Below, one piece after another: positions 16,690 through 24,197 of a stretch of DNA of 25,986 bases. Below the pieces are notes generated by a model. That model saw only the letters and a program-made list of their open reading frames with translations. It ran no database searches and was not told the DNA's origin. This DNA comes from a virus. Position 1 is the first letter of the stretch, and each line of letters begins with the position of its first letter. The stretch is taken from IMG/VR virus record IMGVR_UViG_3300008952_000265, positions 1-25,986 of that record. The stretch is one strand, 5' to 3'. The position numbers and the translations under genes were made by a program.

Positions 16690-17816
16690 CGGTCTACTCC
16701 TCTGCTGATCTCACCGACTAGGCTCTTCAGCTCTTGGGTTAAAGACAAGACTCTTCGCTCAAATGTAGCCTGCGCTAATCTTCGCAAATCGTCATCGTTT
16801 GTTTCTACCTCATCTTGCGAATCGGCTTCTTTTGCCTGACTTTCATCAAGCGTAAGTTCTTTTTCTTCAGTCTCTACTTTGGCTTCTTCTTCGCCAGCGG
16901 AAGACGCCATTTCTTCAGCGTCTGCGGACTTTTCTTCTGCCTCTATCTCATGGGACTCTTCCACTACGTCTTCCTCGTGGGTGAAATGCTCATGTGCATC
17001 TTCCGTAAAAGACTTCACCTGTTCTTCAACCTTCTCCGAGAAACTCTCTTCAACCCTAAACATGTCGAGTTGAATGGATGAATCCTTATTCAAAATGAAA
17101 ACCTTGGATGAAGCGTTCTTCCTGACTTCCTCAAGCAAGTGCCGGGGGAGGATTAATGAACCCTCGCCGTCAAGGATCTTTTCTGCCCATGTCACCATCG
17201 GAGCCAAGTCAATCCCTGCGCTACGTGCCTGGACCAAGCCTTCAGGGTTGCTTGGCACGGGAACCGCAGACCACTCCAAAAGCTTCTGGGACTTAAAGTC
17301 AACGGGGGAGAAACCCTCCCGCTCTCTATTGATTTCGTATTCAACTGGCAAGAAACCTACTGACGCCCCATGAAGAAAACCATTTTTATAAAGACGTCCA
17401 ACCATATTCCCAAAAGGATAAAGGTCTCTAGAGGGGAACTCCGCAACAGACATAAGGTGGACTGCGTCTTCTCCCACGTTCTTTGAAACGGTTTCAGCAA
17501 GATAAGTAGCGTTAGCTTTTGCCACGGGGGGAGCCGAGGAGTCATGCGCCCATAAGACGACGGGGTTCTTCTTGTATTCAGATAGATCCCAGCCGCTTTG
17601 CTCAATGGTGTCGCCATCACGGTCTATGTGGTCCGTGGAGATAGTAAAGAAAAGCTTAAGGCCAGACTCTTCCTGAACACCATCGTCCTCGCCATCCACA
17701 GACACTTCCATGAACTTTCTTACGCCATCATGGGATTCCATTTCATCAGCGTAATCCCCCTCGCTATACTTATCATCTGAACTAAATTTCTTGGATGAAA
17801 TATCAAACCATTTCAT
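16686..17816 (-). CDS. Prohead serine protease (HK97/S78 type) with acidic scaffold-like C terminus
   Basis: A 376-aa protein. ATG 17816 is preferred over longer starts because GGAGGAAG lies just before it; it overlaps the portal end by 14 bases. Residues about 50-195 form the protease. STDHIDRDGDTIEQSGW and YKKNPVVLWAHD hold the probable catalytic His91, GASVGFLPVEY holds Ser152, and LLEWSAVPVPSNP places Glu181 where the family's third residue sits. Residues about 240-375 are a very Glu/Asp-rich, coiled-coil tail, much longer than a bare protease (about 200-220 aa). This could act as an internal scaffold that is later cut, as in phages with protease-scaffold fusions. It presumably trims the capsid delta domain during prohead maturation. 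Confidence 0.92.
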   Translation of the reverse strand: MKWFDISSKKFSSDDKYSEGDYADEMESHDGVRKFMEVSVDGEDDGVQEESGLKLFFTISTDHIDRDGDTIEQSGWDLSEYKKNPVVLWAHDSSAPPVAKANATYLAETVSKNVGEDAVHLMSVAEFPSRDLYPFGNMVGRLYKNGFLHGASVGFLPVEYEINREREGFSPVDFKSQKLLEWSAVPVPSNPEGLVQARSAGIDLAPMVTWAEKILDGEGSLILPRHLLEEVRKNASSKVFILNKDSSIQLDMFRVEESFSEKVEEQVKSFTEDAHEHFTHEEDVVEESHEIEAEEKSADAEEMASSAGEEEAKVETEEKELTLDESQAKEADSQDEVETNDDDLRRLAQATFERRVLSLTQELKSLVGEISRGVDR

Positions 17817-19197
17817 TTTCTTCCTCCAGTGGGACATCGCCACCCTGCTCAACTTCTTCTTGAAGCAAATCGTCTTCCTCTTGCTCTTCGGGGTCGCTTG
17901 TTATGTCTTCGGTTATACTTCCATTAAGCGGCACCCAGTAAGCCTCGCCTTCATCACCAGAAAGGGGCGCATGGTCTGCCATCGCTCTTATTTCATTTAT
18001 GCTAAATGCAAACGGAAAAGATTTCGCAACACTTAAGTTGTGCTCTTTGTCGTCGGGAACCGGATTGATATACTCAATGGTAAACCCATCGCCAAACATT
18101 GGCGCAAGATACTTCTGCATCTCAGTGCGCCAGAACTCAAGCCTTGGAACAATCACCCAGCGCGTAAAAAGATAATCCGCACTCTCAATGGTGGCGCGGT
18201 TACTGTTTTCTAGGATGCCGAGGATTTCGGGAGGAACACCAAACGTGTTCACAATAATGTCCCGCTCGAACTCTCTGAACTGGACAAGTTGTTGGTCTGC
18301 AAATGTTTGACTGAGCTGTGTCACCTGAAGTTCGCCCGAATGCCAATGGGAACCGTATGCGCGTTTAAACCCACGGTTATTATTTTCCCAGGCTTGCTTC
18401 GCACCCTTTAGCTGGTCTTCGGATGCGCCCTTAACACCAACGAGAAGGTCGGGTGTTGCTCGATTATAAAACCAGGACTTGACATGTTTGGCTGCATACT
18501 CATCAGCATCAAGCTCATCACCAAGGGCCTCGCCAATACCAGTCCCGCGACCGTATGGGTTAGACGGGTCTGCCATTTTCATCCAAAGCATGTCGTCATC
18601 TTCAACAATCATATTTAAGCTTTGGTGCTGCACCACATAATATGGCTTATCGCCTCGCGGGATATCTTTGACCCAAGTCGGGGGAATCGACCAAAGTTCA
18701 AATGGTCTCCCGTTCTCATCGCGCTCAATAAGCAAAAACGCCTCACCAATAAGCTCAAGATGCGTTTGCGATAAAATGCGAAGCTGCCTGCCGGTCATGC
18801 AGGGGTTTCCATTTTCGATAAGATTGGAAAAAGGCGTATTTAGCGCCAGTGGGGTCGCATGACTAAGGTGGTCCTTCAGTATCTTCTGCCGAGTGCTAGG
18901 GTCTGAAGTTATGTTAAGCTGCCTTAAAACACTGGACTCTGATGTATCAACCACCACCCATTTAACAGATGCTGTGGCGTTTGATATTCGGTCAACGACA
19001 CTTCGCAGCCAAGGCAAAGTCTTATAAGCATTTAAAAGCTCCGGCGTTCCGCGTCTTGGCGCATTGGTATTCTGAAGTGCCGATGATATCAGCCCATAGG
19101 CGGGGTTTGAGCTTGATGGAAGCATTTTGATCTCCGAATCTGCTTCAGATCCAGAGCCCCCAAACCAGTTTTTCCACATGTCAAGAAATCCTGCCAT
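17803..19197 (-). CDS. Portal protein (HK97 family)
   Basis: A 464-aa protein between terminase and protease, the standard slot. Diagnostic segments include KTLPWLRSVVDRISNATASVKW, LIERDENGRPFELWSIPP, YGRGTGIGEAL followed by EYAAKHVKSWFYN, an ATPDLLVGVKG strand, LSQTFADQQLVQFREF and DIIVNTFGVPPEILG, typical of HK97-type portals. The 12-mer ring forms the DNA entry vertex and the base for the connector. The C terminus is acidic (EEQEEDDLLQEEVEQ). The Shine-Dalgarno before ATG 19197 is weak (AGGTTG), unlike its neighbours. A TATAAT lies in the 53-base leader. Confidence 0.95.
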   Translation of the reverse strand: MAGFLDMWKNWFGGSGSEADSEIKMLPSSSNPAYGLISSALQNTNAPRRGTPELLNAYKTLPWLRSVVDRISNATASVKWVVVDTSESSVLRQLNITSDPSTRQKILKDHLSHATPLALNTPFSNLIENGNPCMTGRQLRILSQTHLELIGEAFLLIERDENGRPFELWSIPPTWVKDIPRGDKPYYVVQHQSLNMIVEDDDMLWMKMADPSNPYGRGTGIGEALGDELDADEYAAKHVKSWFYNRATPDLLVGVKGASEDQLKGAKQAWENNNRGFKRAYGSHWHSGELQVTQLSQTFADQQLVQFREFERDIIVNTFGVPPEILGILENSNRATIESADYLFTRWVIVPRLEFWRTEMQKYLAPMFGDGFTIEYINPVPDDKEHNLSVAKSFPFAFSINEIRAMADHAPLSGDEGEAYWVPLNGSITEDITSDPEEQEEDDLLQEEVEQGGDVPLEEENEMV

Positions 19198-19239
19198 AAA
19201 TTCAACCTATCTGTGAAAAATCCCAAATACAAGTAAACA

Positions 19240-19270
19240 ATTATACTATGCTAAACAAAGAAGAAGTCGA
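19240..19270 (-). promoter_or_regulatory. Candidate promoter before the portal gene
   Basis: On the minus strand the leader after the terminase stop has a perfect TATAAT (19240-19245). The best -35 match is TCGACT, 19 bases upstream and still inside the terminase coding end, so the spacing is long. This is the only sizeable gap (53 bases) between MTase and the head genes, so an internal promoter for head and tail genes is plausible. AT-rich leader DNA alone could also give such a match. Confidence 0.3.
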
Positions 19271-20651
19271 GCCTTCTCTGCATAGACATGGCCATTACTA
19301 CTGCGTCAGCCTCGTCAGGAGACTTAACGCCCCGTTTTTTCATATCTTCTTTCGACTCTATCTGGATTAAGCCCCTCGAATTAATCTTCCATTTAATGGA
19401 TGAAAGCTGGGCTATTAGTTTCTGGTTATTTGGTATAAAAATTGGGTTATCGGAATCTGGATCTAAAAGTTCCCTGAGCGTGAAATACCATTCTGCGCGT
19501 CGGTTAAGGTACCTTTCGTTGTTTTCAGCCCTCATGCCGCCCCTCATTTCCACGGTTATGGAGCCGAGCTGCTCGTTTAGGCGGTCAAAAACACCTGCAC
19601 CGAGGCCGTCTGCGTCAACCCTGATTTCCGTTATCCGCTCAAACCCGCCTCTTTCCTCAAAAGATTTAAGCACATGTCCAACAGTCTCCATTGTGTCGCA
19701 TTTGGGAACAGTGATCATTTCTTTAACACCATTCTCGTCCGCAAAGGCAAAAACGGTGGTGTCGGCACCGAATCGGGCCACATCGACCGACATAACCATG
19801 GGGCCAATGCTTTTTTTCGACTGTTTCTGGAACCTTGATGCGGCTTCTTCTGCCCAGGAAAGCGGTATGACCGTGGCGTCTGAGGTATCTGGAAAGTTTC
19901 CAAGGACACGGGACTGCCACATTGGGGTGTTTTCCATCCATTCCTTTTTTCGGTCCTCCACCCACTCTCTTGTGCAAAGACCCGGTATCACGGTCTTGCC
20001 CTGCTTCACGTTGGGTACGTCATATGCACTGATATGGAATGTTTTTGCCGAGTTTTCCTTGTTAAACATGTCGTAAAACGGCCCGGATGTTTCGGTGGGG
20101 TTGCCGATGCAGAGCAACCGGTCATTTTCGCCAACAATCACACCCTGAACCGCATCCCATATGTCTGGCGCAACACCTGGGGCTTCATCGAACACTGCCA
20201 GGACGCCTCCTGGGGAATGCCAGCCCTGAAAGCTGGTGGGGTCATCGGTGGAGAACCCAATACAGAGCCAATCGTCATCAATGGTCAGCTTGGGCGCTTT
20301 CGGCAGCATTTCGCCACCTATTTTCATGCCCATCGCCTCAAACCTGGACTTTGCATTCTTAAATGACTTGCGTATCTCTTTCCAGAGAAGTTCATTGACC
20401 TGTCTGCCGGTTGGTGCGGTAGTAACCACCGTGGAATAGGGTCTAGTTAGCACCCACCACAGTGCGATTTGCGCAGCCATAAAGGTTTTACCGCTACCGT
20501 GGCAGCTCCGAATGCCCACAACCCGGTTATCCACCAGCGCATTGGCTATATCTCTCTGTTTGCCCCAAAGCTCTACCCCAAAAAAGTGCTGTATGAACCG
20601 CACTGGGTCTTTTTGGGCGTTAAGCACGTCTTCTTTTGTAATGTCACTCAT
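19251..20651 (-). CDS. Terminase large subunit (packaging ATPase and nuclease)
   Basis: A 466-aa protein. The ATPase domain has a Walker A motif at residues 46-56 (GIRSCHGSGKT), a Walker B at about 150-156 (VLAVFDE) and the coupling motif CIGNPTETSGPFYD from 181. The C-terminal RNase H-like nuclease begins with MSVDVARFGADTT (Asp290), continues with IRVDADGLGAGVFD (Asp346/348) and ends with SPDEADAVVMA (Asp446/449), the three acidic positions of terminase nucleases. It cuts concatemeric DNA and drives it through the portal. The start overlaps the methyltransferase stop as ATGA. The small subunit is not adjacent but lies on the other strand at 22818-23348. Confidence 0.96.
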   Translation of the reverse strand: MSDITKEDVLNAQKDPVRFIQHFFGVELWGKQRDIANALVDNRVVGIRSCHGSGKTFMAAQIALWWVLTRPYSTVVTTAPTGRQVNELLWKEIRKSFKNAKSRFEAMGMKIGGEMLPKAPKLTIDDDWLCIGFSTDDPTSFQGWHSPGGVLAVFDEAPGVAPDIWDAVQGVIVGENDRLLCIGNPTETSGPFYDMFNKENSAKTFHISAYDVPNVKQGKTVIPGLCTREWVEDRKKEWMENTPMWQSRVLGNFPDTSDATVIPLSWAEEAASRFQKQSKKSIGPMVMSVDVARFGADTTVFAFADENGVKEMITVPKCDTMETVGHVLKSFEERGGFERITEIRVDADGLGAGVFDRLNEQLGSITVEMRGGMRAENNERYLNRRAEWYFTLRELLDPDSDNPIFIPNNQKLIAQLSSIKWKINSRGLIQIESKEDMKKRGVKSPDEADAVVMAMSMQRRLDFFFV

Positions 20652-22207
20652 TCATTCCCCTTTGCTTTTCTGATTCTGGCTCTTGCAATCTTGGCGTATT
20701 CTGTTGATTTCTCCATCCCAATGCTGCGTATGCCTTCCCTTTGAGCTGCAATGCAAGTGGTTCCAGAGCCCAAAAAGGTATCCAGTACAACCCCATTCTT
20801 TGGGGTTACCAGGCGCACCAGCCATCGCATCAGATTGATGGGCTTTACGGTTGGGTGGTAGTTTTTAACGTGTTCAGCCGTTCTGCCTGCACCAGCTCGC
20901 GGGTTTTTCAATCCCTTGCTGTCCTTTTTTCTGCCGGTTGCCTCATGCCCGGTGGTGCCTTTTAGGTCTTCGCAGCCTTCTTCCTTTTCGCTGCGGGCTG
21001 GCTTTGGACAGTGGTAGATATTTGCCGGCCATCGGTCCTGAGATTCACCCGTGCGCGGCCCAGGCCATGCGGGGTCTGATTCGACTATCCTGCAACCGTC
21101 AATATTCAATCCGCCCGTCCCCCACTTGGTGACATTTTGTGCGACCGTGCCTTCAAGCGGTTTGCGGGCAAGCATGGCAGGCTCTTGTGATGGCTTAAGC
21201 GCTGTGCCCCAGCCGACCCATTCTTCGGCCTCCTTGGTTTTTGGCTCATACGGGCCAACCGGGTTTGATGTTAGCTTGTTTTCCATGTCCGTATCACACG
21301 CCTGATAGGAAGATGCGGTAGGTATGGCGCGTCCCCGGTTCGGATGACCTTCCCCTTTGTCAATAGACAGGCTGATATTTTTCGATTTCGGGAACCCCTG
21401 CCACTGTATCCAGGCTATTTGATCCCGTATTTCAAATCCTGCATCTTCCAGCGCAATGGCCAGCCGATGCACGGTGCGCGTTGCGGCAAATGCGATGATA
21501 TGCCCACCCGGCTTCAGGATACGCAGGCATTCTGCTGCCCAAGCATCTCCCGGCACATCCTGGTCCCACTCTTTTCCCATAAACCCGATTCCATATGGTG
21601 GGTCGGTCACAATGGCATCCACAGAGCTGTCTTCCATTTCTCCCATCAGGGCAACACAATCCCCGCATATAAGCGTGGCATCCCCAATCAACTCCATATG
21701 GTTTTCCTCTATCTCTTCGTCTTCTTCTGTGGGCTCATAATATTCCCCATCAAGCTCATCAGGGGCAGCTGCAACTTTTTCCTTTTCATAGGTATCAATA
21801 TGGGACACATTGTCACTTCCAAAATCATCGAATCGCAGCTCATCGAAATCTGGGTATTCGCCAGCTTGCAATTCGTCCATCAGGTCATGGAGTTCATCTG
21901 TAAAAGTGCCCATCAAATGGGGGGAGTTTAATGCAATGTTGAGTGCTTTTTCATCATGGTCATTCAGGTCCACATAGGCGACATTTGCCTTTGTGACACC
22001 CGCTGCCCGCATGGCTTTTACACGCTGATGACCACCAACAATCTTATTATTGCGCTCATTGACAACAATTTCCTGCACCAAACCGAATTTCTCGATAGAA
22101 CTTTTCAACGCAGAAAGCGCATCATTGCTAATGTTTCTTGGGTTATATTCGCTATTTAGCAGCTTATCGATACCCACGGTGGAGCGTCTTACTTTGGGGA
22201 GTGCCAT
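20648..22207 (-). CDS. ParB-like domain fused to a DNA methyltransferase
   Basis: A 519-aa two-domain protein. Residues 8-110 are a ParB/Srx-like domain (LNSEYNPRN, ALKSSIEKFGLVQEIVVN, KIVGGHQRVKAM), followed by an acidic linker (about 115-170). The methyltransferase has motif IV DPPYGIGFMGKEW at 202 and ends with PTVKPINLMRWLVRL and motif I VVLDTFLGSGTT at 473-484. Motif IV before motif I and the DPPY form indicate a beta-class adenine-N6 or cytosine-N4 amino methylase. A variable region lies between (residues about 285-450) with ALKPSQEPAMLARKPL. No restriction enzyme accompanies it, so protection against host restriction or a packaging-related mark is likely. It is the first gene of the leftward operon, with GGAG before ATG 22207. 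Confidence 0.93.
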   Translation of the reverse strand: MALPKVRRSTVGIDKLLNSEYNPRNISNDALSALKSSIEKFGLVQEIVVNERNNKIVGGHQRVKAMRAAGVTKANVAYVDLNDHDEKALNIALNSPHLMGTFTDELHDLMDELQAGEYPDFDELRFDDFGSDNVSHIDTYEKEKVAAAPDELDGEYYEPTEEDEEIEENHMELIGDATLICGDCVALMGEMEDSSVDAIVTDPPYGIGFMGKEWDQDVPGDAWAAECLRILKPGGHIIAFAATRTVHRLAIALEDAGFEIRDQIAWIQWQGFPKSKNISLSIDKGEGHPNRGRAIPTASSYQACDTDMENKLTSNPVGPYEPKTKEAEEWVGWGTALKPSQEPAMLARKPLEGTVAQNVTKWGTGGLNIDGCRIVESDPAWPGPRTGESQDRWPANIYHCPKPARSEKEEGCEDLKGTTGHEATGRKKDSKGLKNPRAGAGRTAEHVKNYHPTVKPINLMRWLVRLVTPKNGVVLDTFLGSGTTCIAAQREGIRSIGMEKSTEYAKIARARIRKAKGNE

Positions 22208-22275
22208 ATTTTCTCCAGTTTTCGACTATTTGTGACTTACTATATAAAATAAACACCGACGACAGTGACTATCAG
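22208..22275. promoter_or_regulatory. Divergent intergenic region with candidate promoters and repeat
   Basis: This 68-base, AT-rich gap separates the leftward packaging operon from the rightward block, so both must start here or nearby. A TATATAAAATAA core at 22241-22252 could supply a -10 in either direction, but no convincing -35 pairs with it. GTGACT occurs twice, at 22232-22237 and 22265-22270, 33 bases apart (about three helical turns), and could be an operator. The small protein encoded next is a candidate binder. This is inferred from layout. Confidence 0.4.
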
Positions 22276-22518
22276 ATGACAAAAAAGAAACCAGCATCCG
22301 AATGGATTATAAAAAGGAACAGGGAATTAATATATGAACTCTATACAAAAAAAGTCGGTGTTATGTCTATTGCCGTTCGCCTTGGCGTTCCGGCCTATCT
22401 TGTCAGGTATGTTTTAGATGGGCAACCTGACCCTATTACTGGCGAACCTATCGATTATGACAGTAGTATGTATATGCCTGAAAACTATTCCGTTGGATCT
22501 AAGAAAAGAGATGATTAA
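22276..22518 (+). CDS. Small putative helix-turn-helix protein
   Basis: An 80-aa protein. Translation from ATG 22276 gives MTKKKPASEWIIKRNRELI; the frame is open further upstream, but that part overlaps the methyltransferase start. Residues 12-45 (ELIYELYTKKVGVMSIAVRLGVPAYLVRYVLDG) look like a helix-turn-helix: a helix, VGVMSIAVRLGVP as the first HTH helix and turn, then a recognition helix. The rest is polar and short. It is the first gene of the rightward block, next to the divergent gap with a repeated GTGACT, so it may regulate it. The ribosome site is poor. The next start follows its stop codon directly. Confidence 0.7.
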   Translation: MTKKKPASEWIIKRNRELIYELYTKKVGVMSIAVRLGVPAYLVRYVLDGQPDPITGEPIDYDSSMYMPENYSVGSKKRDD

Positions 22519-22800
22519 ATGACACCTTGGATATCATTACTGCTCAGTGCCGGGACAAGCTTACTTTTGTTTGGCGCAGCCTACGGGACGCTTTTGGCCC
22601 GCTCGAAACAGAACTCTACCCTAATCAAGGAGGCAGCAGAAAGCATGAAAGAGCATGTTCAAGAAATCAAGCAAACAAAGGCATCAAATGAGCGCATGGA
22701 TGCTTTTGCTGACCGGATAGACCGGCTAGAGGAAGGGATGAACCAAAAGTTTGAAGAACTGAAAGAATCGATCAAGGAGCTGTCAAGGCGCAGTCTTTGA
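22519..22800 (+). CDS. Membrane-anchored coiled-coil small protein
   Basis: A 93-aa protein starting immediately after the previous stop (TAAATG). Residues 3-26 are one hydrophobic segment (WISLLLSAGTSLLLFGAAYG) followed by basic residues, so the tail should lie in the cytoplasm. Residues 35-93 are a Glu/Lys coiled coil (DRIDRLEEGMNQKFEELKES). A single membrane helix plus coiled coil beside the terminase small subunit recalls DUF2730-type phage proteins and also some holin or spanin components. No cell wall hydrolase is nearby, so lysis is not supported. Function is unassigned. Confidence 0.72.
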   Translation: MTPWISLLLSAGTSLLLFGAAYGTLLARSKQNSTLIKEAAESMKEHVQEIKQTKASNERMDAFADRIDRLEEGMNQKFEELKESIKELSRRSL

Positions 22801-22817
22801 GAAAGGTATAAAGGGGC

Positions 22818-23348
22818 ATGACAGAGAACTTAGGTAAGTATGGGCGTTTGCAACGTCGCATTGAGATAACCGAACCACAAATCGAAGAGCTGGTCCGCGC
22901 ATTGCGGGCTGGCAATCGGATGCAGACTGCTTGCGAGCTTGCTGGTGTCCAGCATAGGACTGTTGCTGGATTGCAGCGAGAGGCATCAAAAGCAGCAGTT
23001 GAGCATGAAAATGGCCGTTTGACGCGCCATGAAGAAGAAATCTTAGATATTGACCGGCGTTTGCGCAGGGCCATGGCTGAAGCTGAGGGTCGTGCGGTCA
23101 ACACTATTGCCCGTGCTGTTGCGGAAAACGACTGGCGGGCTGGCGCTTGGTTCCTTCAATACGCTCGCGGCTGGACAAAGATGGACGTTCAGGTCAGTAC
23201 GGACGCAACGCAGGTTGGCGGATCTTGGGCGGCCACCTTGAAGCAGGCGTTATTGGGTGAAGGCAGCGGAGAAAAGGTGCCAGAAAAATCTGATGACGAA
23301 ACTTCTGAAATCATAGAAGCGGAAGTCTTGACAAAGGTTGAATCATGA
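22818..23348 (+). CDS. Terminase small subunit
   Basis: A 176-aa protein. Residues about 15-60 (EITEPQIEELVRALRAGNRMQTACELAGVQHRTVAGLQREA) form a helix-turn-helix of the kind used by small terminases to bind the packaging site. Residues 65-115 are an oligomerisation helical region (EEEILDIDRRLRRAMAEAEGRA, then IARAVAENDWRAGAWFLQYA), with the family's 'd.raa.w.L.r..p.' pattern. The C-terminal 35 residues are acidic and flexible and may contact the large subunit. It selects viral DNA for the large subunit, which is encoded 2.2 kb away on the opposite strand. AAAGG lies about 13 bases before ATG 22818. The stop overlaps the next start as ATGA. Confidence 0.82.
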   Translation: MTENLGKYGRLQRRIEITEPQIEELVRALRAGNRMQTACELAGVQHRTVAGLQREASKAAVEHENGRLTRHEEEILDIDRRLRRAMAEAEGRAVNTIARAVAENDWRAGAWFLQYARGWTKMDVQVSTDATQVGGSWAATLKQALLGEGSGEKVPEKSDDETSEIIEAEVLTKVES

Positions 23349-23614
23349 CCACATTTGGGTTTTGCGAGTTTTGCAACGCCCAATGCTTCGGGAGCAAAAA
23401 AGGCACCTACGTTTGCGTTTCTTGCTATAAGCCTGAAAACCCCACATTTGGCTGGATGGTCAGCGAATACATGCGGCGCGGCCTATGCTCCTTGCAGTTT
23501 TATAAGGCCAGCCGTGAGACCAAGACACGTCTTGAGACATTCCTGCGTAAAGCGTTAGACATCAAGCGTGTGCGGGAAGTCAAGCCTAAGCGCGGCGACA
23601 CTGGGGACAGATAA
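23345..23614 (+). CDS. Zinc-ribbon small protein
   Basis: An 89-aa protein translationally coupled to the terminase small subunit by an ATGA overlap. Residues 7-27 give FCEFCNAQCFGSKKGTYVC and SCYK: two CxxC pairs (7/10 and 24/27) 13 residues apart, as in a zinc ribbon. The remainder is helical and very basic towards the end (RKALDIKRVREVKPKRGD). A zinc ribbon plus a basic tail suits binding of nucleic acid or protein partners. The operon link hints at a packaging or late-expression role, but this is not shown. No named family is assigned. Confidence 0.75.
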   Translation: MTTFGFCEFCNAQCFGSKKGTYVCVSCYKPENPTFGWMVSEYMRRGLCSLQFYKASRETKTRLETFLRKALDIKRVREVKPKRGDTGDR

Positions 23615-23675
23615 TTCTTTATTTCCGGCTTTTGCGGTCTTATGATTTAATTCAACATATACTCAGGGGAGCCCT
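23615..23675 (+). promoter_or_regulatory. Leader of the DUF1874-like gene, possible own promoter
   Basis: The 61-base gap between the zinc-ribbon gene and the next gene is AT-rich. It holds TATGAT (23640-23645), a possible -10 with a poor -35 (TTTATT, 17 bases upstream), and TATACT, a second -10 candidate nearer the gene. CAGGGGAG lies just before ATG 23676 as the ribosome site. The gene also has its own terminator, so independent transcription is plausible. Confidence 0.3.
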
Positions 23676-24014
23676 ATGCTTTTTTTAACCGACAACTTTT
23701 CATTTAGCTGGCTTGAGAACAAGACAGATTCCACCATTACAACCAAGGTCATCGAAGCGCCAGAGGCCCAGCGCATCATGAACGGCAACGATTGGCACGT
23801 TTCTTTCGTTTCTGGTCAGATGAAGATGGCTATTTCCACGGAGCTTGGATTCAGATTCGAGGAAGACGTAACAATCAACCTGCGTTCGGGGGACAAGCTT
23901 ATTATTTCATCCTTTAGCGAGTTTGACACATATAAGGATCATGCGATTTCCATGTTTTCTGAGAATTTTCCAGATGAGATGAAAAGCAGCTTTCTTTTAT
24001 TAGAGGTTTCATGA
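23676..24014 (+). CDS. DUF1874/STIV-B116-like protein, possible anti-CRISPR relative
   Basis: A 112-aa protein with GGGGAG before ATG 23676. By eye it lines up with the STIV B116/DUF1874 family, which includes the phage ring nuclease AcrIII-1. The start MLFLTDNFSFSWLE matches FLTNAFSINML; an STITTKVIE strand matches TTITIDKLD; SFVSGQMKMAISTELGF occupies the place of NAIGHDSTINLVNTLCG; and DVTINLRSGDKLII matches VEVKMNEGDEALII. The catalytic Gly-His of the family is not present; Val-Ser-Gly sits there. If the alignment is right, this may bind cyclic oligoadenylate without cutting it, or have another role. The gene is separated from its neighbours and closed by a terminator. The resemblance is remote and the function is unproven. 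Confidence 0.5.
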   Translation: MLFLTDNFSFSWLENKTDSTITTKVIEAPEAQRIMNGNDWHVSFVSGQMKMAISTELGFRFEEDVTINLRSGDKLIISSFSEFDTYKDHAISMFSENFPDEMKSSFLLLEVS

Positions 24015-24079
24015 TAGTCTCCATTTAGGATAAAGGTTTTCCGTTCCTTTGTTCCCTTTCTTTTCCTCGCCAGTGGCTC

Positions 24080-24100
24080 GCCCCGTTGGCGGGGTTTTTT
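24080..24100 (+). terminator. Intrinsic terminator after the DUF1874-like gene
   Basis: CCCCG and CGGGG pair around a TTGG loop, followed directly by six T residues (24095-24100). This is a textbook rho-independent terminator for the rightward genes, 66 bases past the stop. The rest of 24015-24197 shows no gene; the opposing metallophosphoesterase gene ends at 24198. Confidence 0.88.
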
Positions 24101-24197
24101 ATTGCGGGTATCTTGTTTCCGGTTTACGGTGTTTGTTCGCGCCCCTGGTCCGCATTAACTTAGGAGTGGGTCTTAAATTACTGGCGGGCCATGGGCA

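Noticed and set aside
19288-20076. Plus-strand frame of 262 codons opposite terminase
   Set aside because: Antisense to well-conserved terminase motifs, with no recognisable domain or start signal.
21344-21931. Plus-strand frame of 195 codons opposite the methyltransferase
   Set aside because: Mirrors the methyltransferase coding strand; no ribosome site and no domain.
22519-22800. Holin or spanin assignment for the one-TM protein
   Set aside because: Only one membrane helix with a long cytoplasmic coil, no lysin nearby, and neighbours belong to packaging.
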